Shown here: in pieces, positions 8,558 through 17,630 of the stretch
Numbering within the stretch: the first letter of the stretch is position 1
Layout of the letters: the number at the start of each line of letters is the position of its first letter
Assembly (NCBI RefSeq): GCF_003569045.1
Contig: NZ_BFCB01000001.1
Span: 713,189-777,188 of the forward strand
From: Aggregatilinea lenta
GTDB lineage: Bacteria; Chloroflexota; Anaerolineae; Aggregatilineales; Aggregatilineaceae
Length of the DNA: 64,000 nt
Reading direction: 5' to 3'
Notes under the pieces: generated by a model
What the model was told of the DNA's origin: nothing
Databases searched by the model: none
Seen by the model: only the letters and a program-made list of their open reading frames with translations
Position numbers and translations under genes: made by a program

Positions 8558-9709
8558 ATGAGTAGTCAAGAGTCCCCTCGTGCACGTCGCCGCCTGCGCC
8601 CCTGGCAGGCCGTGTTGGCCTTTTGCCTGGTCTATCTGGGCGTCATCCTGGCGGCCAACGATTTCGACGTGAAAGCGTTCGTGACCCTCGGCTCGTGTTA
8701 CTCCTCGTGCGACTTCGACGCGGAACAGGGCTGCCCTGGAGGCACGGAACAGGGCTACGACGGCCAATTCGCCTACTACATCGCGCGCGATCCCGGCGGC
8801 TCCGCCGGGTGCATGGACGTAGCGGGTTACCGCACCCAGCGCATCCTGCTGCCCATGATTGGCTACGTGCTGTCGTTCGGCGTGAACGACCTGATCCCGG
8901 TCGTGTTCGTGGCGACGAATCTGATCGCGCTACTGGTCAGCGTGGCGCTGCTGGAGGATTTACTCGCCGCGCTCAAGGTCAGTCCGTGGTATGCGGTGGT
9001 GTACGGGTTGTTCTTCGGCATGGTGGTCGGCGTGCGGTTGAGCACGGTCGAGCCGCTGGCGTATGCCTTCGTGATCGGCGCGATCTGGCTGACACAGCAG
9101 GAAAAACCGCGGCCCTGGCTGCAAGCGCTGCTGTTCCTGGCGGCGGTATTTACCAAGGAAACCACGCTGACGTTCGTGGCGGCGCTCATGCTCTACGACG
9201 CCGTACACCGCCGCTGGTGGGACGCGATCCGGCTGGGCGCGGTGGTCGGCGTGCCGTTCGCGCTATGGCAGCTCTATTTGTATCACTGGTTGGGCGCATT
9301 TGGCGTGGGGGCTGGCGGGCGTTATGCCACCTCGTTTGAAGCGATCCCCTACAACGGCGTGTGGCGCATCTTCACCGACACCGAAAATATCAGCGTGTTC
9401 CTGGTGATCGGCACGCTGGCGTTTGGCGTGGCGGTGCTGCCGAGCCTGTGGGGGCTGTGGGCCACCCTGCGCGAATTCTGGCGGCGGCGCGAAGAGGCGC
9501 ATCTGTACGCCTATCTGCACTTCACCAACGCAGCGCTGCTGGCCTTCGTGCCGTTTTCGACGTACCGCGAATATCTGGGCATTTTCCGCTTCGTCGTGCC
9601 GATGGTGCTGACGCACCTGCTGTTCGCCGCGTTGCGCTACCGCCGCAAGCGCCCGCTGATTTATTCGACGCTGTGGCTGATTTGCCTGCTGTTTGTGGTG
9701 GCGGGATAA
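8558..9709 (+). CDS. Polytopic membrane protein, possible GT-C-type glycosyltransferase
   Basis: A protein of 383 residues with about nine hydrophobic helices, for example AVLAFCLVYLGVILAA, VVFVATNLIALLVSVALL, AVVYGLFFGMVVGVRL and ISVFLVIGTLAFGVAVL. After the first helix a loop with clustered Cys and Asp (CYSSCDFDAEQGCPGG, GYDGQFAYYIARDP) resembles the extracytoplasmic loop of lipid-linked glycan enzymes. The conserved-looking FTKETTLTF lies in the middle. The start at 8558 is chosen because the upstream ATG at 8495 lies within the -10 element. It is followed by a polyprenol-phosphate mannosyltransferase gene and a YfhO-type fusion gene, consistent with a role in envelope glycan assembly. No specific activity can be assigned. 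Confidence 0.75.
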   Translation: MSSQESPRARRRLRPWQAVLAFCLVYLGVILAANDFDVKAFVTLGSCYSSCDFDAEQGCPGGTEQGYDGQFAYYIARDPGGSAGCMDVAGYRTQRILLPMIGYVLSFGVNDLIPVVFVATNLIALLVSVALLEDLLAALKVSPWYAVVYGLFFGMVVGVRLSTVEPLAYAFVIGAIWLTQQEKPRPWLQALLFLAAVFTKETTLTFVAALMLYDAVHRRWWDAIRLGAVVGVPFALWQLYLYHWLGAFGVGAGGRYATSFEAIPYNGVWRIFTDTENISVFLVIGTLAFGVAVLPSLWGLWATLREFWRRREEAHLYAYLHFTNAALLAFVPFSTYREYLGIFRFVVPMVLTHLLFAALRYRRKRPLIYSTLWLICLLFVVAG

Positions 9710-9744
9710 CCACGCGGCGTCAGGTGAACGGTATTCGCGCGCTT

Positions 9745-9773
9745 TTGCCGCACCTCAGGCTGTGCGTTATAGT
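9745..9773 (+). promoter_or_regulatory. Promoter of the mannosyltransferase gene
   Basis: TTGCCG (9745-9750) and TATAGT (9768-9773) are 17 bases apart, about 50 bases before the ATG at 9823. This suggests the mannosyltransferase and fusion genes have their own transcript. Confidence 0.5.
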
Positions 9774-9822
9774 CGGCGGCTGCGAATTTGCGGCCACGCG
9801 CCGCTGCGGAGACTTGAACGCT

Positions 9823-10590
9823 ATGAAGATCGTCGCTGCGCTTCCGACGTACAACGAAGCGGAAAACATACCCACGATGATCGAGGCACTGCGCGCGCTG
9901 CCTGTGCCCGATCTCTCGATTCTGGTCATCGACGACAATTCCCCGGATGGTACGGGGCGCATCGTAGACGAGCTGGCCGCGAAATATCCCGGCCAGGTGA
10001 ACATCCTGCACCGCCCCGGCAAAAACGGCCTGGGCACCGCCTACATCGAGGGTTTCACCTGGGCGCTGGCGCACGGCGCGGATGCCGTGCTGCAAATGGA
10101 CTCCGATTTCTCGCACAATCCCGACTATATCCCACAGATGGTCGAGACGATGGAGCGCACGGGCACGGATATCGTGATCGGCTCGCGCTACGTCAGAGGC
10201 GGCAGCCTGGACGAGAATTGGGGCGTTGGGCGCAAGCTGCTGAGCTGGTGGGCCAACAGCATTTACGTGCGCCTGATCCTGCACACGAAGGCCAAAGACG
10301 CGACGGGCGGCTTCCGGTTGTGGAAAGCGTACGTCTTGCGTGGCATGGATCTCAAGCGCATCCGCTCCAACGGCTATGTGTTCCAGGTCGAGACGATCTA
10401 TGTGGCCGAAAAACTCGGCTATCGCGCCGTCGAGGTGCCCATTCACTTTAAGGACCGGCGTCTGGGCCGGTCGAAGATGAGCTTCCGCGTCCAATCCGAA
10501 GCGGCGCTGCGGGTATGGCAGGTCTGGCGGCGTCACCGCCACCTGACCCCCTCGATGCGTGCGGCCTCGGAGCCGGTTTCCGCCCACTAA
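9823..10590 (+). CDS. Polyprenol-monophosphate mannose synthase (GT2, DPM1-like)
   Basis: A 255-residue GT2 enzyme without membrane helices. It shows the family signature IVAALPTYNEAENI, the nucleotide-binding LVIDDNSPDGTG, LQMDSDFSHNP (the metal-binding DxD-type site) and IVIGSRYVRGG. The acceptor region reads RLGRSKMSFRVQ. It should transfer mannose, or glucose in some relatives, from the nucleotide sugar to a polyprenyl phosphate on the cytoplasmic face. The lipid-linked sugar would feed GT-C membrane transferases such as those nearby. The open frame extends far upstream, but the ATG at 9823 begins at the conserved N-terminus. It sits 9 bases before the YfhO-flippase gene. Confidence 0.9.
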   Translation: MKIVAALPTYNEAENIPTMIEALRALPVPDLSILVIDDNSPDGTGRIVDELAAKYPGQVNILHRPGKNGLGTAYIEGFTWALAHGADAVLQMDSDFSHNPDYIPQMVETMERTGTDIVIGSRYVRGGSLDENWGVGRKLLSWWANSIYVRLILHTKAKDATGGFRLWKAYVLRGMDLKRIRSNGYVFQVETIYVAEKLGYRAVEVPIHFKDRRLGRSKMSFRVQSEAALRVWQVWRRHRHLTPSMRAASEPVSAH

Positions 10591-10599
10591 ATACATCTG

Positions 10600-13500
10600 G
10601 TGTCGATGCTGCGTAAGTGGTTCCCCGAGCTGATCATTGCGGCAGGACTGCTCGTCCTGCCGCTGTTGTTATTCTTCCCGGTGACGCTCGGCGGCAAGAC
10701 GCAGATCCCCGCCGACAACCTGTACGAGATTGAGCCGTGGTCCAGCGCGCGCGAGGCGCTCGGCGTACCGGAGATTCCGCATAACGCGCTGCTCTCCGAC
10801 CTGATCCTCGAAAACTACCAGTGGAAGTCCTTCCTGCGCCAGAGCATCCGCGACGGCGTGATCCCGCTGTGGCAGCCTAACCAGTTCGCCGGGACGCCGT
10901 TCCTGGCTGCCGGGCAGCACTCGGCGCTGTACCCGTTCAGCGTGCTCTATTACGTGCTGCCGCTGTGGCTGGCCTATGGCTGGTTCACCGTCAGCCAGTT
11001 GTGGCTGGCGGGCGTGCTGATGATGCTGTTCGCGCGCGGCCTGGGCGTCGGGCGGTTGGGCGCGGCAGTGGCCGGGGTCGCCTACCAGCTCAGCGCGTTT
11101 TTCGTGATCAGCGCCGTCTTTCCGATGATGATCGCGGGCGCGGCGTGGCTGCCGCTGCTGCTGTTGATGGTCGAGTTCGTCATCCGGCGGCGACCGCTGC
11201 GCGGCGAGCGGCCCGCCGTGATGCCGTGGATCGCGCTCGGCGCGGTCGCGCTGATGATGAACGTCTTCGCCGGGCACGTCGAGATCACGTACTACACGCT
11301 GATCGTGATGGCCTACTACGCTGCCGCGCGACTGCTGTGGCAGTGGTGGCGGCAGCGCCGGGCGTGGAAGCGCCTGATGAGCACGGCGGGCGCGCTGCTG
11401 GCGATGGTCGCGCTCGGCATGGGGCTGGGTGCGGCGCAGTTCGTGCCGCTCTACGAGCTGGGCACGCACAGCTTCCGCGAGAGCGCTGCCGGGTTCGACG
11501 AGGTGCGCAGTTGGGGGTTGCCCGCGCGCCACGTCGCCAAGTTCCTGATGCCCAACGCCTACGGCAATCCCGCGCAGCACAGCTACGTGGACGTGTTCGA
11601 GTGGCAGCGCGTGCCGCTGGACTGGGTCAACGGCGACGATCCGCGCTACGACCGCGTGACCAACACCGACTTCGGCATCAAAAATTACGTCGAGGGCGGC
11701 GTTTACATGGGCATCCTGGTCATGGCCCTGGCCGCGATCGGGCTGATCGCGCCGCGCCGAAAATCACCTAACCCCCTAACCCCCTCTCCATTCGGGGATG
11801 GAGAGGGGGAACAATCGCCCCCCATCCGGGCGATCCTGGCGATCCTGGGCGGCATCTCGCTGACGTTCGCCTTTGGCCTGCCCACCTACGCGGTGATTTA
11901 TTACCTGTTCCCGAACCTGAACCAGCTACATACCCCCTTCCGCTGGGTGTGGCCCCTGACGTTCGTCGTAGCGGCGCTGGCCGGATTCGGTGCGGACGCG
12001 CTCACCCGCGCGCGCCGCGATCCGCGCGCGTGGCGCGTAGCGACCTGGGTGGGCGGTGGGCTGCTGGCGGCGGGCGCGCTGATCCTGCTGGGGCTGGCGA
12101 TCAGCCGCATCGCGTTCGGGACGGTCGAGCCGCTGGTCGAGGATGTGTATACCGGGCTGGCGAAAGCGTCGTCGGCCTTTCCCAACGCGCGCGCCTTTTA
12201 CAGCTACGAGTTCTGGAATGTGCTCTATTTGGGGCTGGCGACCGCTGCCGCCGGGGGCGTGATCCTGCTCAGTCGCGCACGCTGGACGCTGCCGGGCCGC
12301 CTGCGCACCGTCCCGTTGTGGCAGCCGCTGGCCGTGGCGGTGATCGCGGTCGATCTGCTGGCCGCCGGGTGGAACTTCAACAGCGCCGCCGATCCCGATT
12401 GGCTCGACTATACGCCGCCCTCGGTCGCGTGGCTGCAAGACAAAATGGCGGCGGAAGGCCCCTTTCGCTACACCACCATCGACCAGGGTGAGCACCCGCT
12501 GCACGCCAACAGCACGTGGCAGTACGGCTTGCAGGACGTGCGCGGCTACGACAGCCTGATCCCCAGGCAGTACGCGGACTACATGCGCCTGATCGCGCCG
12601 CAGGGCGGGCTGGCCTACAACCGCATCGACCCGATCCACTGGGACGACAAGGACGCGCTGGCCTCGCCGCTGCTGGACCTGCTCAACGTGCGCTACGTGG
12701 TCAGCGATTGGTTCCTTGACCCTGACGGGAATGCCGACGTGGATGCCGCGCGCGCCGAGGAACTCGGTTATGCGCTGGTTTACGACGATGGCACGGTGCG
12801 CATCTACGAGAACCTGGACGCCCTGCCGCGCGCCTACACGCTGCCCTACACCGACCTGACCGAAGAGTTGTGCGCGAGCGCGCCGGACGACTTCAGCACT
12901 ATCGTGCAAAGCCCCGACTTCACCGCCGATCCGCGCCGCGTGGTGATCGAAGGTTTCCCCGGCAGCTCCGGCTGCGATGTGGCGTACGACTGGCCGACCG
13001 CCGCACAGGAAGCCGATCCGGAGCCTGCGACGATCACTGCCTACGGCAGCATCGAGGTCACGGTGGAGGCGGCGGTCGATCAAGAATCCTGGCTGGTGCT
13101 GGCCGACTCGTACTATCCTGGCTGGAAAGCCTTCGTGCGGCCCCAGGGCGCGGCGGACGACCAGGAAGAGGAGGTCGAGATCCGGCTGGTGGACGGCAAC
13201 TTCCGGGGCGTGCGGTTGGAGCCGGGTGCGTGGACGGTGCGCTTCCGCTACAGCCCGGCGACGTTCCAGGTGGGCGCGTTTGGCTCATTTTTGAGCGGGA
13301 TGCTGGTGATCTTCCTGCTGATCCTGTGGCTCTGGCGGCGTATTTATCGCGAGGACGGCGAAGCGGACAGCGCCAAGCGTATCGCCAAAAACAGCCTCGC
13401 GCCGATTGTGCTCAACCTGTTCAACCGGGGCATCGACCTCGCGTTTGCGTTCATTATGCTGCGCATTCTCGGCCCGGCGAACGCAGGCGTGTATTACTAC

Positions 13501-14841
13501 GCGATCGTGATCTTCGGCTGGTTCGACATCCTCACGAACTTTGGCCTGAACACGTTCCTCACGCGCGAAGTCGCGCGCGACCGCGACCGGGCCGGTCGCT
13601 ACCTGCTCAACACGACCGCGCTGCGCCTGGGACTGGCGCTGCTTGGCATTCCGCTGTTGGCCGCATTCTTCGTGATTCGCAACCAGACGGTCAGCGAGCC
13701 GCTGGAAGCGCAGGCGGTCGTTGCGATCGTGCTCCTCTATGTCGCGCTGCTGCCGGGCAGCATCAGCACCGGCCTGACCGCGCTGTTTTATGCCTTCGAA
13801 AAAGCCGAGTTCCCGGCGGCGATCACGACCATCAGCACCATCGCCAAGGTGACGATTGGGCTGGCGACGCTGCTGCTCGGCTGGGGCGTCGAAGGGTTGG
13901 CGGGCGGCGCGATTGCCACCAACCTGATCACGTTCGTTATCCTCGCATGGCTGGCGCGCCCGCTGATCCGGGGGCAGTTCTGGCAGCGCCCCGACCGCAC
14001 GCTGATGCGGCACATGATGGGCGAAAGCTGGCCGCTGATGATCAATCACCTGCTGGCGACTGTGTTCTTCAAGATCGACGTGGTACTGATGGAGGCGATC
14101 AACGGCAACGTGGTCGTCGGCCAGTACTCGACCGCGTACAAGTGGCTCGACGCGCTGAACATCATTCCCGCCTTCCTGACGATGGCGCTGCTGCCCGTCA
14201 TGGCGCGGCAGGCGCACGAGGACCGCGCCGGGCTGAAGCGCAACTATACGCTGGCGGTCAAGCTGCTGCTGATGGTAGCGCTGCCCGTGGCGGTGATCAC
14301 GACCTTCATCGCCGAGCCGCTGGTGCACTTCCTGGGCGGCGCGGAATACCTCCCGGCGGGCGCGGTCGCGCTGCAACTGATGATCTGGAGCATCCTGATC
14401 GGCTGGATGAACAGCGTCACCAACTACGTGATCGTCGCGCTGGACCGCCAGCGCACGCTGACGTTTGCGTTCGTAGCGGGCGTGGTGTTCAACCTCACCG
14501 CCAACATACTGCTGCTGCCTGCCTACAGCTACCGCGCAGCAGCCATCATCACGATATTTTCCGAAGGCGTGCTGTTCGCCGGCTTCTATTGGATCATCCG
14601 GCAGGAGCTGGGCGCGATGGGCTGGGGGCACATGCTGGGACGGCTGGCCGTCGCAGGGATCGTGCTGGCGGCGATCACGTGGGGGTTGTGGAGCGTCGCG
14701 CCGCTGCTGGCGCTGGCCGTGTCGCCGGTGGTCTACGGCGTGATGCTGTTCGCGCTGCGGCCCTTCTTGCCGGAGGAGCTGGCGCGGATCGCGCCGCTGC
14801 TGCCGGGTCCGCTCCGGCGGCGGATCGCGGTGGGCAGTTAG
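10600..14841 (+). CDS. Fusion of YfhO-type membrane protein and Wzx/MATE-like polysaccharide flippase
   Basis: A single 1413-codon frame with no stop. Residues 1 to about 910 look like a YfhO-family membrane protein, with many helices, the early QIPADNLYEIEPW, IPLWQPNQFAGTPFLA and GHVEITYYTLI, and a large extracytoplasmic part (NVRYVVSDWFL, SYYPGWKAFV). From about residue 920 a complete polysaccharide-biosynthesis flippase follows (NSLAPIVLNLFNRGIDLAFA, NFGLNTFLTREVARDRD, GQYSTAYKWLDAL), with about 12 helices. YfhO relatives help glycosylate teichoic acids, while flippases move lipid-linked glycans, so the fusion could join flipping to transfer. A palindromic repeat is inserted in frame near residue 390. 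The start is GTG 10600 or ATG 10606, with no clear ribosome site, suggesting coupling to the gene ahead. Confidence 0.85.
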   Translation: MSMLRKWFPELIIAAGLLVLPLLLFFPVTLGGKTQIPADNLYEIEPWSSAREALGVPEIPHNALLSDLILENYQWKSFLRQSIRDGVIPLWQPNQFAGTPFLAAGQHSALYPFSVLYYVLPLWLAYGWFTVSQLWLAGVLMMLFARGLGVGRLGAAVAGVAYQLSAFFVISAVFPMMIAGAAWLPLLLLMVEFVIRRRPLRGERPAVMPWIALGAVALMMNVFAGHVEITYYTLIVMAYYAAARLLWQWWRQRRAWKRLMSTAGALLAMVALGMGLGAAQFVPLYELGTHSFRESAAGFDEVRSWGLPARHVAKFLMPNAYGNPAQHSYVDVFEWQRVPLDWVNGDDPRYDRVTNTDFGIKNYVEGGVYMGILVMALAAIGLIAPRRKSPNPLTPSPFGDGEGEQSPPIRAILAILGGISLTFAFGLPTYAVIYYLFPNLNQLHTPFRWVWPLTFVVAALAGFGADALTRARRDPRAWRVATWVGGGLLAAGALILLGLAISRIAFGTVEPLVEDVYTGLAKASSAFPNARAFYSYEFWNVLYLGLATAAAGGVILLSRARWTLPGRLRTVPLWQPLAVAVIAVDLLAAGWNFNSAADPDWLDYTPPSVAWLQDKMAAEGPFRYTTIDQGEHPLHANSTWQYGLQDVRGYDSLIPRQYADYMRLIAPQGGLAYNRIDPIHWDDKDALASPLLDLLNVRYVVSDWFLDPDGNADVDAARAEELGYALVYDDGTVRIYENLDALPRAYTLPYTDLTEELCASAPDDFSTIVQSPDFTADPRRVVIEGFPGSSGCDVAYDWPTAAQEADPEPATITAYGSIEVTVEAAVDQESWLVLADSYYPGWKAFVRPQGAADDQEEEVEIRLVDGNFRGVRLEPGAWTVRFRYSPATFQVGAFGSFLSGMLVIFLLILWLWRRIYREDGEADSAKRIAKNSLAPIVLNLFNRGIDLAFAFIMLRILGPANAGVYYYAIVIFGWFDILTNFGLNTFLTREVARDRDRAGRYLLNTTALRLGLALLGIPLLAAFFVIRNQTVSEPLEAQAVVAIVLLYVALLPGSISTGLTALFYAFEKAEFPAAITTISTIAKVTIGLATLLLGWGVEGLAGGAIATNLITFVILAWLARPLIRGQFWQRPDRTLMRHMMGESWPLMINHLLATVFFKIDVVLMEAINGNVVVGQYSTAYKWLDALNIIPAFLTMALLPVMARQAHEDRAGLKRNYTLAVKLLLMVALPVAVITTFIAEPLVHFLGGAEYLPAGAVALQLMIWSILIGWMNSVTNYVIVALDRQRTLTFAFVAGVVFNLTANILLLPAYSYRAAAIITIFSEGVLFAGFYWIIRQELGAMGWGHMLGRLAVAGIVLAAITWGLWSVAPLLALAVSPVVYGVMLFALRPFLPEELARIAPLLPGPLRRRIAVGS
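11768..11812. repeat. Palindromic repeat inserted in frame within the fusion gene
   Basis: Between helices of the YfhO-type part, the bases CCCCCTCTCCAT / ATGGAGAGGGGG form a hairpin preceded by CTAACCCCCTAACC. This is the same CCCCTCTCC type element found in intergenic gaps at 14905, 53671 and 61241. It encodes a low-complexity stretch (NPLTPSPFGDGEGEQSPP) that looks unlike the surrounding membrane protein. Confidence 0.75.
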
Positions 14842-14904
14842 CCGTTGGCGAAGAACATGGTCCGAGGGATCTGCGGCGAATGGGGCCGGACGGGCCTCGT
14901 GCAG

Positions 14905-15050
14905 ACCTCACCCCCGGCCCCTCTCCAGTCGTCGCTGGAGAGAGGAAACAAGCACAATCACCGCAATCCGTAGGGGCAGGGCTTGCTCCGCCCGTTTTCT
15001 GCTCCGCAAGGGATGCGATCCAAAAGGGGCGTATCGCAATACGCCCCTAC
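14905..15050. repeat. Cluster of palindromic intergenic repeats
   Basis: The gap after the fusion gene holds three elements. The first is CTCACCCCCGGCCCCTCTCCAG with a CTGGAGAGAGG arm (14907-14945). The second is a GTAGGGGCAGGGCTTGCTCCG fragment (about 14971-14992). The third is a perfect hairpin GGGGCGTAT / ATACGCCCC (15026-15047). The same three types occur together at 5904-6153, which suggests they travel or accumulate as a set. No gene is seen here. Confidence 0.75.
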
Positions 15051-15075
15051 GCGGCTTATTCGCTTTTGCTTTTGG

Positions 15076-15291
15076 CTAACCGCTACCCCGATTCCGCTCC
15101 TCGCGGCCTCGATTCCTCAGAGACTCGATGATCGCGCCGAGCGCCAACCCAAAGCTCAGGCCAAGTCCGACGCCGATCCCGATGTCGTCCAGCAGCACCC
15201 CACCCAACAGCGTTCCCAGCGCGATGCCGAACACGATGGATCCGGTCAATACGGTTTCGCGAGAAAGTGGCGTCTTATGCTGCTCAGTCAT
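15076..15291 (-). CDS. Small glycine-zipper membrane protein
   Basis: A 71-residue protein with one long hydrophobic stretch rich in GxxxG spacing (VFGIALGTLLGGVLLDDIGIGVGLGLSFGLALGA) between a polar N-terminus and a basic C-terminus. It is clearly related to the neighbouring 15407-15604 gene (shared DxIGIGVGxGLxxGxxxGAxI). Glycine zippers of this kind pack helices in membranes. No function is known to me. Its start at 15291 sits over 100 bases downstream of its paralogue on the same strand. Confidence 0.6.
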   Translation of the reverse strand: MTEQHKTPLSRETVLTGSIVFGIALGTLLGGVLLDDIGIGVGLGLSFGLALGAIIESLRNRGREERNRGSG

Positions 15292-15406
15292 GCGGTTCTG
15301 GTTCCTTTCCCGGATCGTCGAGCCGCCGAGGGCCCGGTCTCCGGCTGATCTTCTCCTTGTGTGCGTGCTGTGATGCCCAACGGTGCGCGCCGCATGCTGC
15401 CGCGCG

Positions 15407-15604
15407 CTACTCGCTGTCCTTGCCCTTCTTCTGCCCGTCGATGGCCGCGCCGATCGAGATGCCGAGCGCCAGGCCGACGCCTACGCCGATCCCGATGTTG
15501 TCGAACAGCACCTGCCCCAGACCAGCGCCCAGGGCGAGGCCGAGCGCCACACCGGCGCCCATTGCGGACGTGTCGTCGTTCGTGCGTTCGGATTTATCAC
15601 TCAT
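15407..15604 (-). CDS. Small glycine-zipper membrane protein (paralogue)
   Basis: A 65-residue protein starting MSDKSERTNDDTSAMGAGVA, with the ATG at 15604 preceded by GGAGG at six bases. The hydrophobic core (GVALGLALGAGLGQVLFDNI, then GIGVGVGLALGISIGAAIDG) shares the pattern of the protein encoded at 15076-15291. The two probably arose by tandem duplication. Predicted to sit in the membrane as one or two glycine-packed helices. Function unknown. Confidence 0.68.
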   Translation of the reverse strand: MSDKSERTNDDTSAMGAGVALGLALGAGLGQVLFDNIGIGVGVGLALGISIGAAIDGQKKGKDSE

Positions 15605-15616
15605 AGGGACCTCCCC

Positions 15617-15651
15617 AATAAAAAGTCCGGCCATCTAGACCGGATTTTTTC
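15617..15651 (-). terminator. Rho-independent terminator
   Basis: A hairpin with 7-bp arms (AGTCCGG and CCGGATT, with one G-T pair) is flanked by A and T runs on both sides, so it can work in both directions. It lies just downstream of the minus gene ending at 15685 and upstream of the small glycine-zipper gene. Confidence 0.7.
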
Positions 15652-15684
15652 GCTGCAAACATGTTACCCGCGAGAACCGGTGCC

Positions 15685-16032
15685 CTAACGCGTGCGAGCT
15701 TCTTCCTCGCTCGCCAACTTGACGCTGTCTCGTTTGAGCACGACCACCTTCAGCTCCCGCTGCGCGATCAAGCGGCGCACTACCGGATTGCTTTGAACCG
15801 GAATCACCAGCGTTTGCGACTCGTTGGTAAGTTCAAAGTGATATACGTCAACACGGCGAATGCCTGCGTGCCAGTGCTCTTCCAGGCCCACCACCGGGCT
15901 GACCTGCCAGCCTTCGGTCAGGTATTGGATAAACACGTCGGCAGGGGCATAGGCCTGTGATGTTGGTGACCAGTGACGCCGGGTATCAGTGGACCGCAGT
16001 TCCATCTCCAAAGAGGATGCAATACGTCCCAT
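15685..16032 (-). CDS. Hypothetical protein, 115 residues
   Basis: A soluble protein without a motif I recognise. It has an ATG at 16032 with AAGGAGG about nine bases upstream, so it is very likely translated. Visible features are a Trp/His-rich middle (GLEEHWHAGIRRVDVYHFEL) and a basic C-terminal half (VVRRLIAQRELKVVVLKRDS). A terminator follows at 15617-15651, so it forms its own transcription unit. Divergent from asnS across a 240-base AT-richer gap. Confidence 0.7.
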   Translation of the reverse strand: MGRIASSLEMELRSTDTRRHWSPTSQAYAPADVFIQYLTEGWQVSPVVGLEEHWHAGIRRVDVYHFELTNESQTLVIPVQSNPVVRRLIAQRELKVVVLKRDSVKLASEEEARTR

Positions 16033-16272
16033 CGAATCTGCCTCCTTACCTAAAAATCCTTCACTATATCAAGTCACTTACGACAACGTTATGACGATGC
16101 AGAGAAGAGTTTAGCGAGAAAGATTAAAGAACTCACAACAGAGCTATAAAAATTTTTAGCGTTTGACTGCCTGGAGGCGGGGTGCGGCGCTCTTGACCGC
16201 CTCTGGCTGCCGGGCTAGAATACGGCCCGGTTCACTCTGTATTTTGATTATAGCATAGAGGGGTAAAGATCC

Positions 16273-17610
16273 GTGGCGACACTTATTCAAATTGGTGAGA
16301 TCGCCCAATATGATGGGCAGGAAGTCACCGTTCGGGGCTGGCTGTACAACCGCACCGACAAGGGCCGCCTGCAGTTTTTGCTGGTCCGCGACGGCACGGG
16401 GATCGCCCAATGTGTCGCCTTCAAGAAGGATCTGCCGGAAGACGTCTTCGAGGCGGCCCGTGCGCTGACGCAGGAAAGCTCGGTCCTCGTCACCGGCATG
16501 GTGCGCGGCGACGAGCGCGCGCCTGGCTATCCCGGCGGCTACGAGATCGGCATTACGAACCTGGAAGCGATCCAGATCGCCGACGAGTACCCGATCCAGC
16601 CCAAGGATCACGGCGTCGAGTTCCTCATGGACCAGCGCCACCTGTGGCTGCGCTCGCTGCGGCAGTGGGCGATCCTGCGCATCCGCGCGACGATCATCCA
16701 CACCATCCGTAACTGGCTAGACGATCGTGGCTACATCCTGGTCGATACGCCGATCCTGACGCCCGCCGCCGGGGAGAACACGACCACGCTGTTCGAGATC
16801 GACTACTTCGGCGAACCGGCCTACCTGGCGCAGACCGGCCAGCTCTATAACGAAGCGAACATCGGCGCGTTCGGTAAGGTATACTGCTTCGGCCCCACCT
16901 TCCGCGCGGAAAAGTCCAAGACGCGCCGCCACCTGATGGAATTCTGGATGGTCGAGCCGGAAATGGCCTTCTTCTCACTGGAAGACCTGATGGCGATGGA
17001 AGAGGAGTTCGTCAGCGCCATCGTGAGCGCTGTGCTCGACAAGCACCGCATGGAGCTGGAAATTCTGGAGCGCGACGTCGCGCGGCTGGAAACGATCAAA
17101 GCGCCGTTCCATCGCATCAGCTACGACGAGGCGGTCGAGCGGCTGCAAGCGCTGATCGAAGAGATCGACGACCCAGAGCGCAAAGCCGAGCTGGCGATCG
17201 CCTGGGGCGACGACTTCGGCGCGCCGCACGAGACGGCCATCGCGGAGATGTTCGACCGGCCCGTGTTCGTTTATCACTATCCCACGGCGGCCAAGGCGTT
17301 CTACATGCAGCCCGTCGAGGGGCGGCCCGACGTCTGCCGCAGCGTGGACCTGCTGGCTCCCGAAGGCTACGGTGAGATCACGGGCGGCAGCGAGCGCATT
17401 TACGACGCGGAGCTGCTGCGCCAGCGCATCGACGAGATCGGCATTTCGCCCGACAACTACAAGTGGTACCTGGACCTGCGCCAGTATGGCAGCGTGCCCC
17501 ATGCCGGGTTTGGCCTGGGCGTCGAGCGTACGGTCGCGTGGATCTGCGGGCTGCCGCACATCCGCGAGACGATCCCGTACGCACGCATGTTGAACCGGCT
17601 CTATCCGTAG
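16273..17610 (+). CDS. asnS: Asparaginyl-tRNA synthetase
   Basis: A 445-residue class IIb synthetase. The N-terminal OB-fold anticodon domain reads [20 protein letters not shown]. The catalytic domain has motif 2 ([24 protein letters not shown]) as separate pieces [10 protein letters not shown] and [11 protein letters not shown], and motif 3 [36 protein letters not shown] at the C-terminus and the [10 protein letters not shown] loop point to AsnRS rather than AspRS. It charges tRNA-Asn with asparagine. The GTG start at 16273 has GAGGGG upstream. GatB is also encoded in this window, so the amidotransferase probably serves tRNA-Gln, or both routes coexist. Confidence 0.95.
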   Translation: MATLIQIGEIAQYDGQEVTVRGWLYNRTDKGRLQFLLVRDGTGIAQCVAFKKDLPEDVFEAARALTQESSVLVTGMVRGDERAPGYPGGYEIGITNLEAIQIADEYPIQPKDHGVEFLMDQRHLWLRSLRQWAILRIRATIIHTIRNWLDDRGYILVDTPILTPAAGENTTTLFEIDYFGEPAYLAQTGQLYNEANIGAFGKVYCFGPTFRAEKSKTRRHLMEFWMVEPEMAFFSLEDLMAMEEEFVSAIVSAVLDKHRMELEILERDVARLETIKAPFHRISYDEAVERLQALIEEIDDPERKAELAIAWGDDFGAPHETAIAEMFDRPVFVYHYPTAAKAFYMQPVEGRPDVCRSVDLLAPEGYGEITGGSERIYDAELLRQRIDEIGISPDNYKWYLDLRQYGSVPHAGFGLGVERTVAWICGLPHIRETIPYARMLNRLYP

Positions 17611-17630
17611 CCGGATGATTGATCAGCCTG

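Noticed and set aside
9361-9822. Upstream extension of the mannose synthase frame
   Set aside because: It overlaps the end of the membrane protein gene and lacks conserved sequence; the family start is at 9823 behind a promoter.
12870-15131. 753-codon frame overlapping the fusion gene
   Set aside because: Out-of-frame shadow rich in Arg/Gly/Ala with no domain pattern; the real frame is the YfhO-flippase fusion.
16033-16272. Possible attenuator or T-box before asnS
   Set aside because: No Asn-rich leader ORF, no GGTGG-type T-box sequence and no terminator hairpin were seen in the gap.
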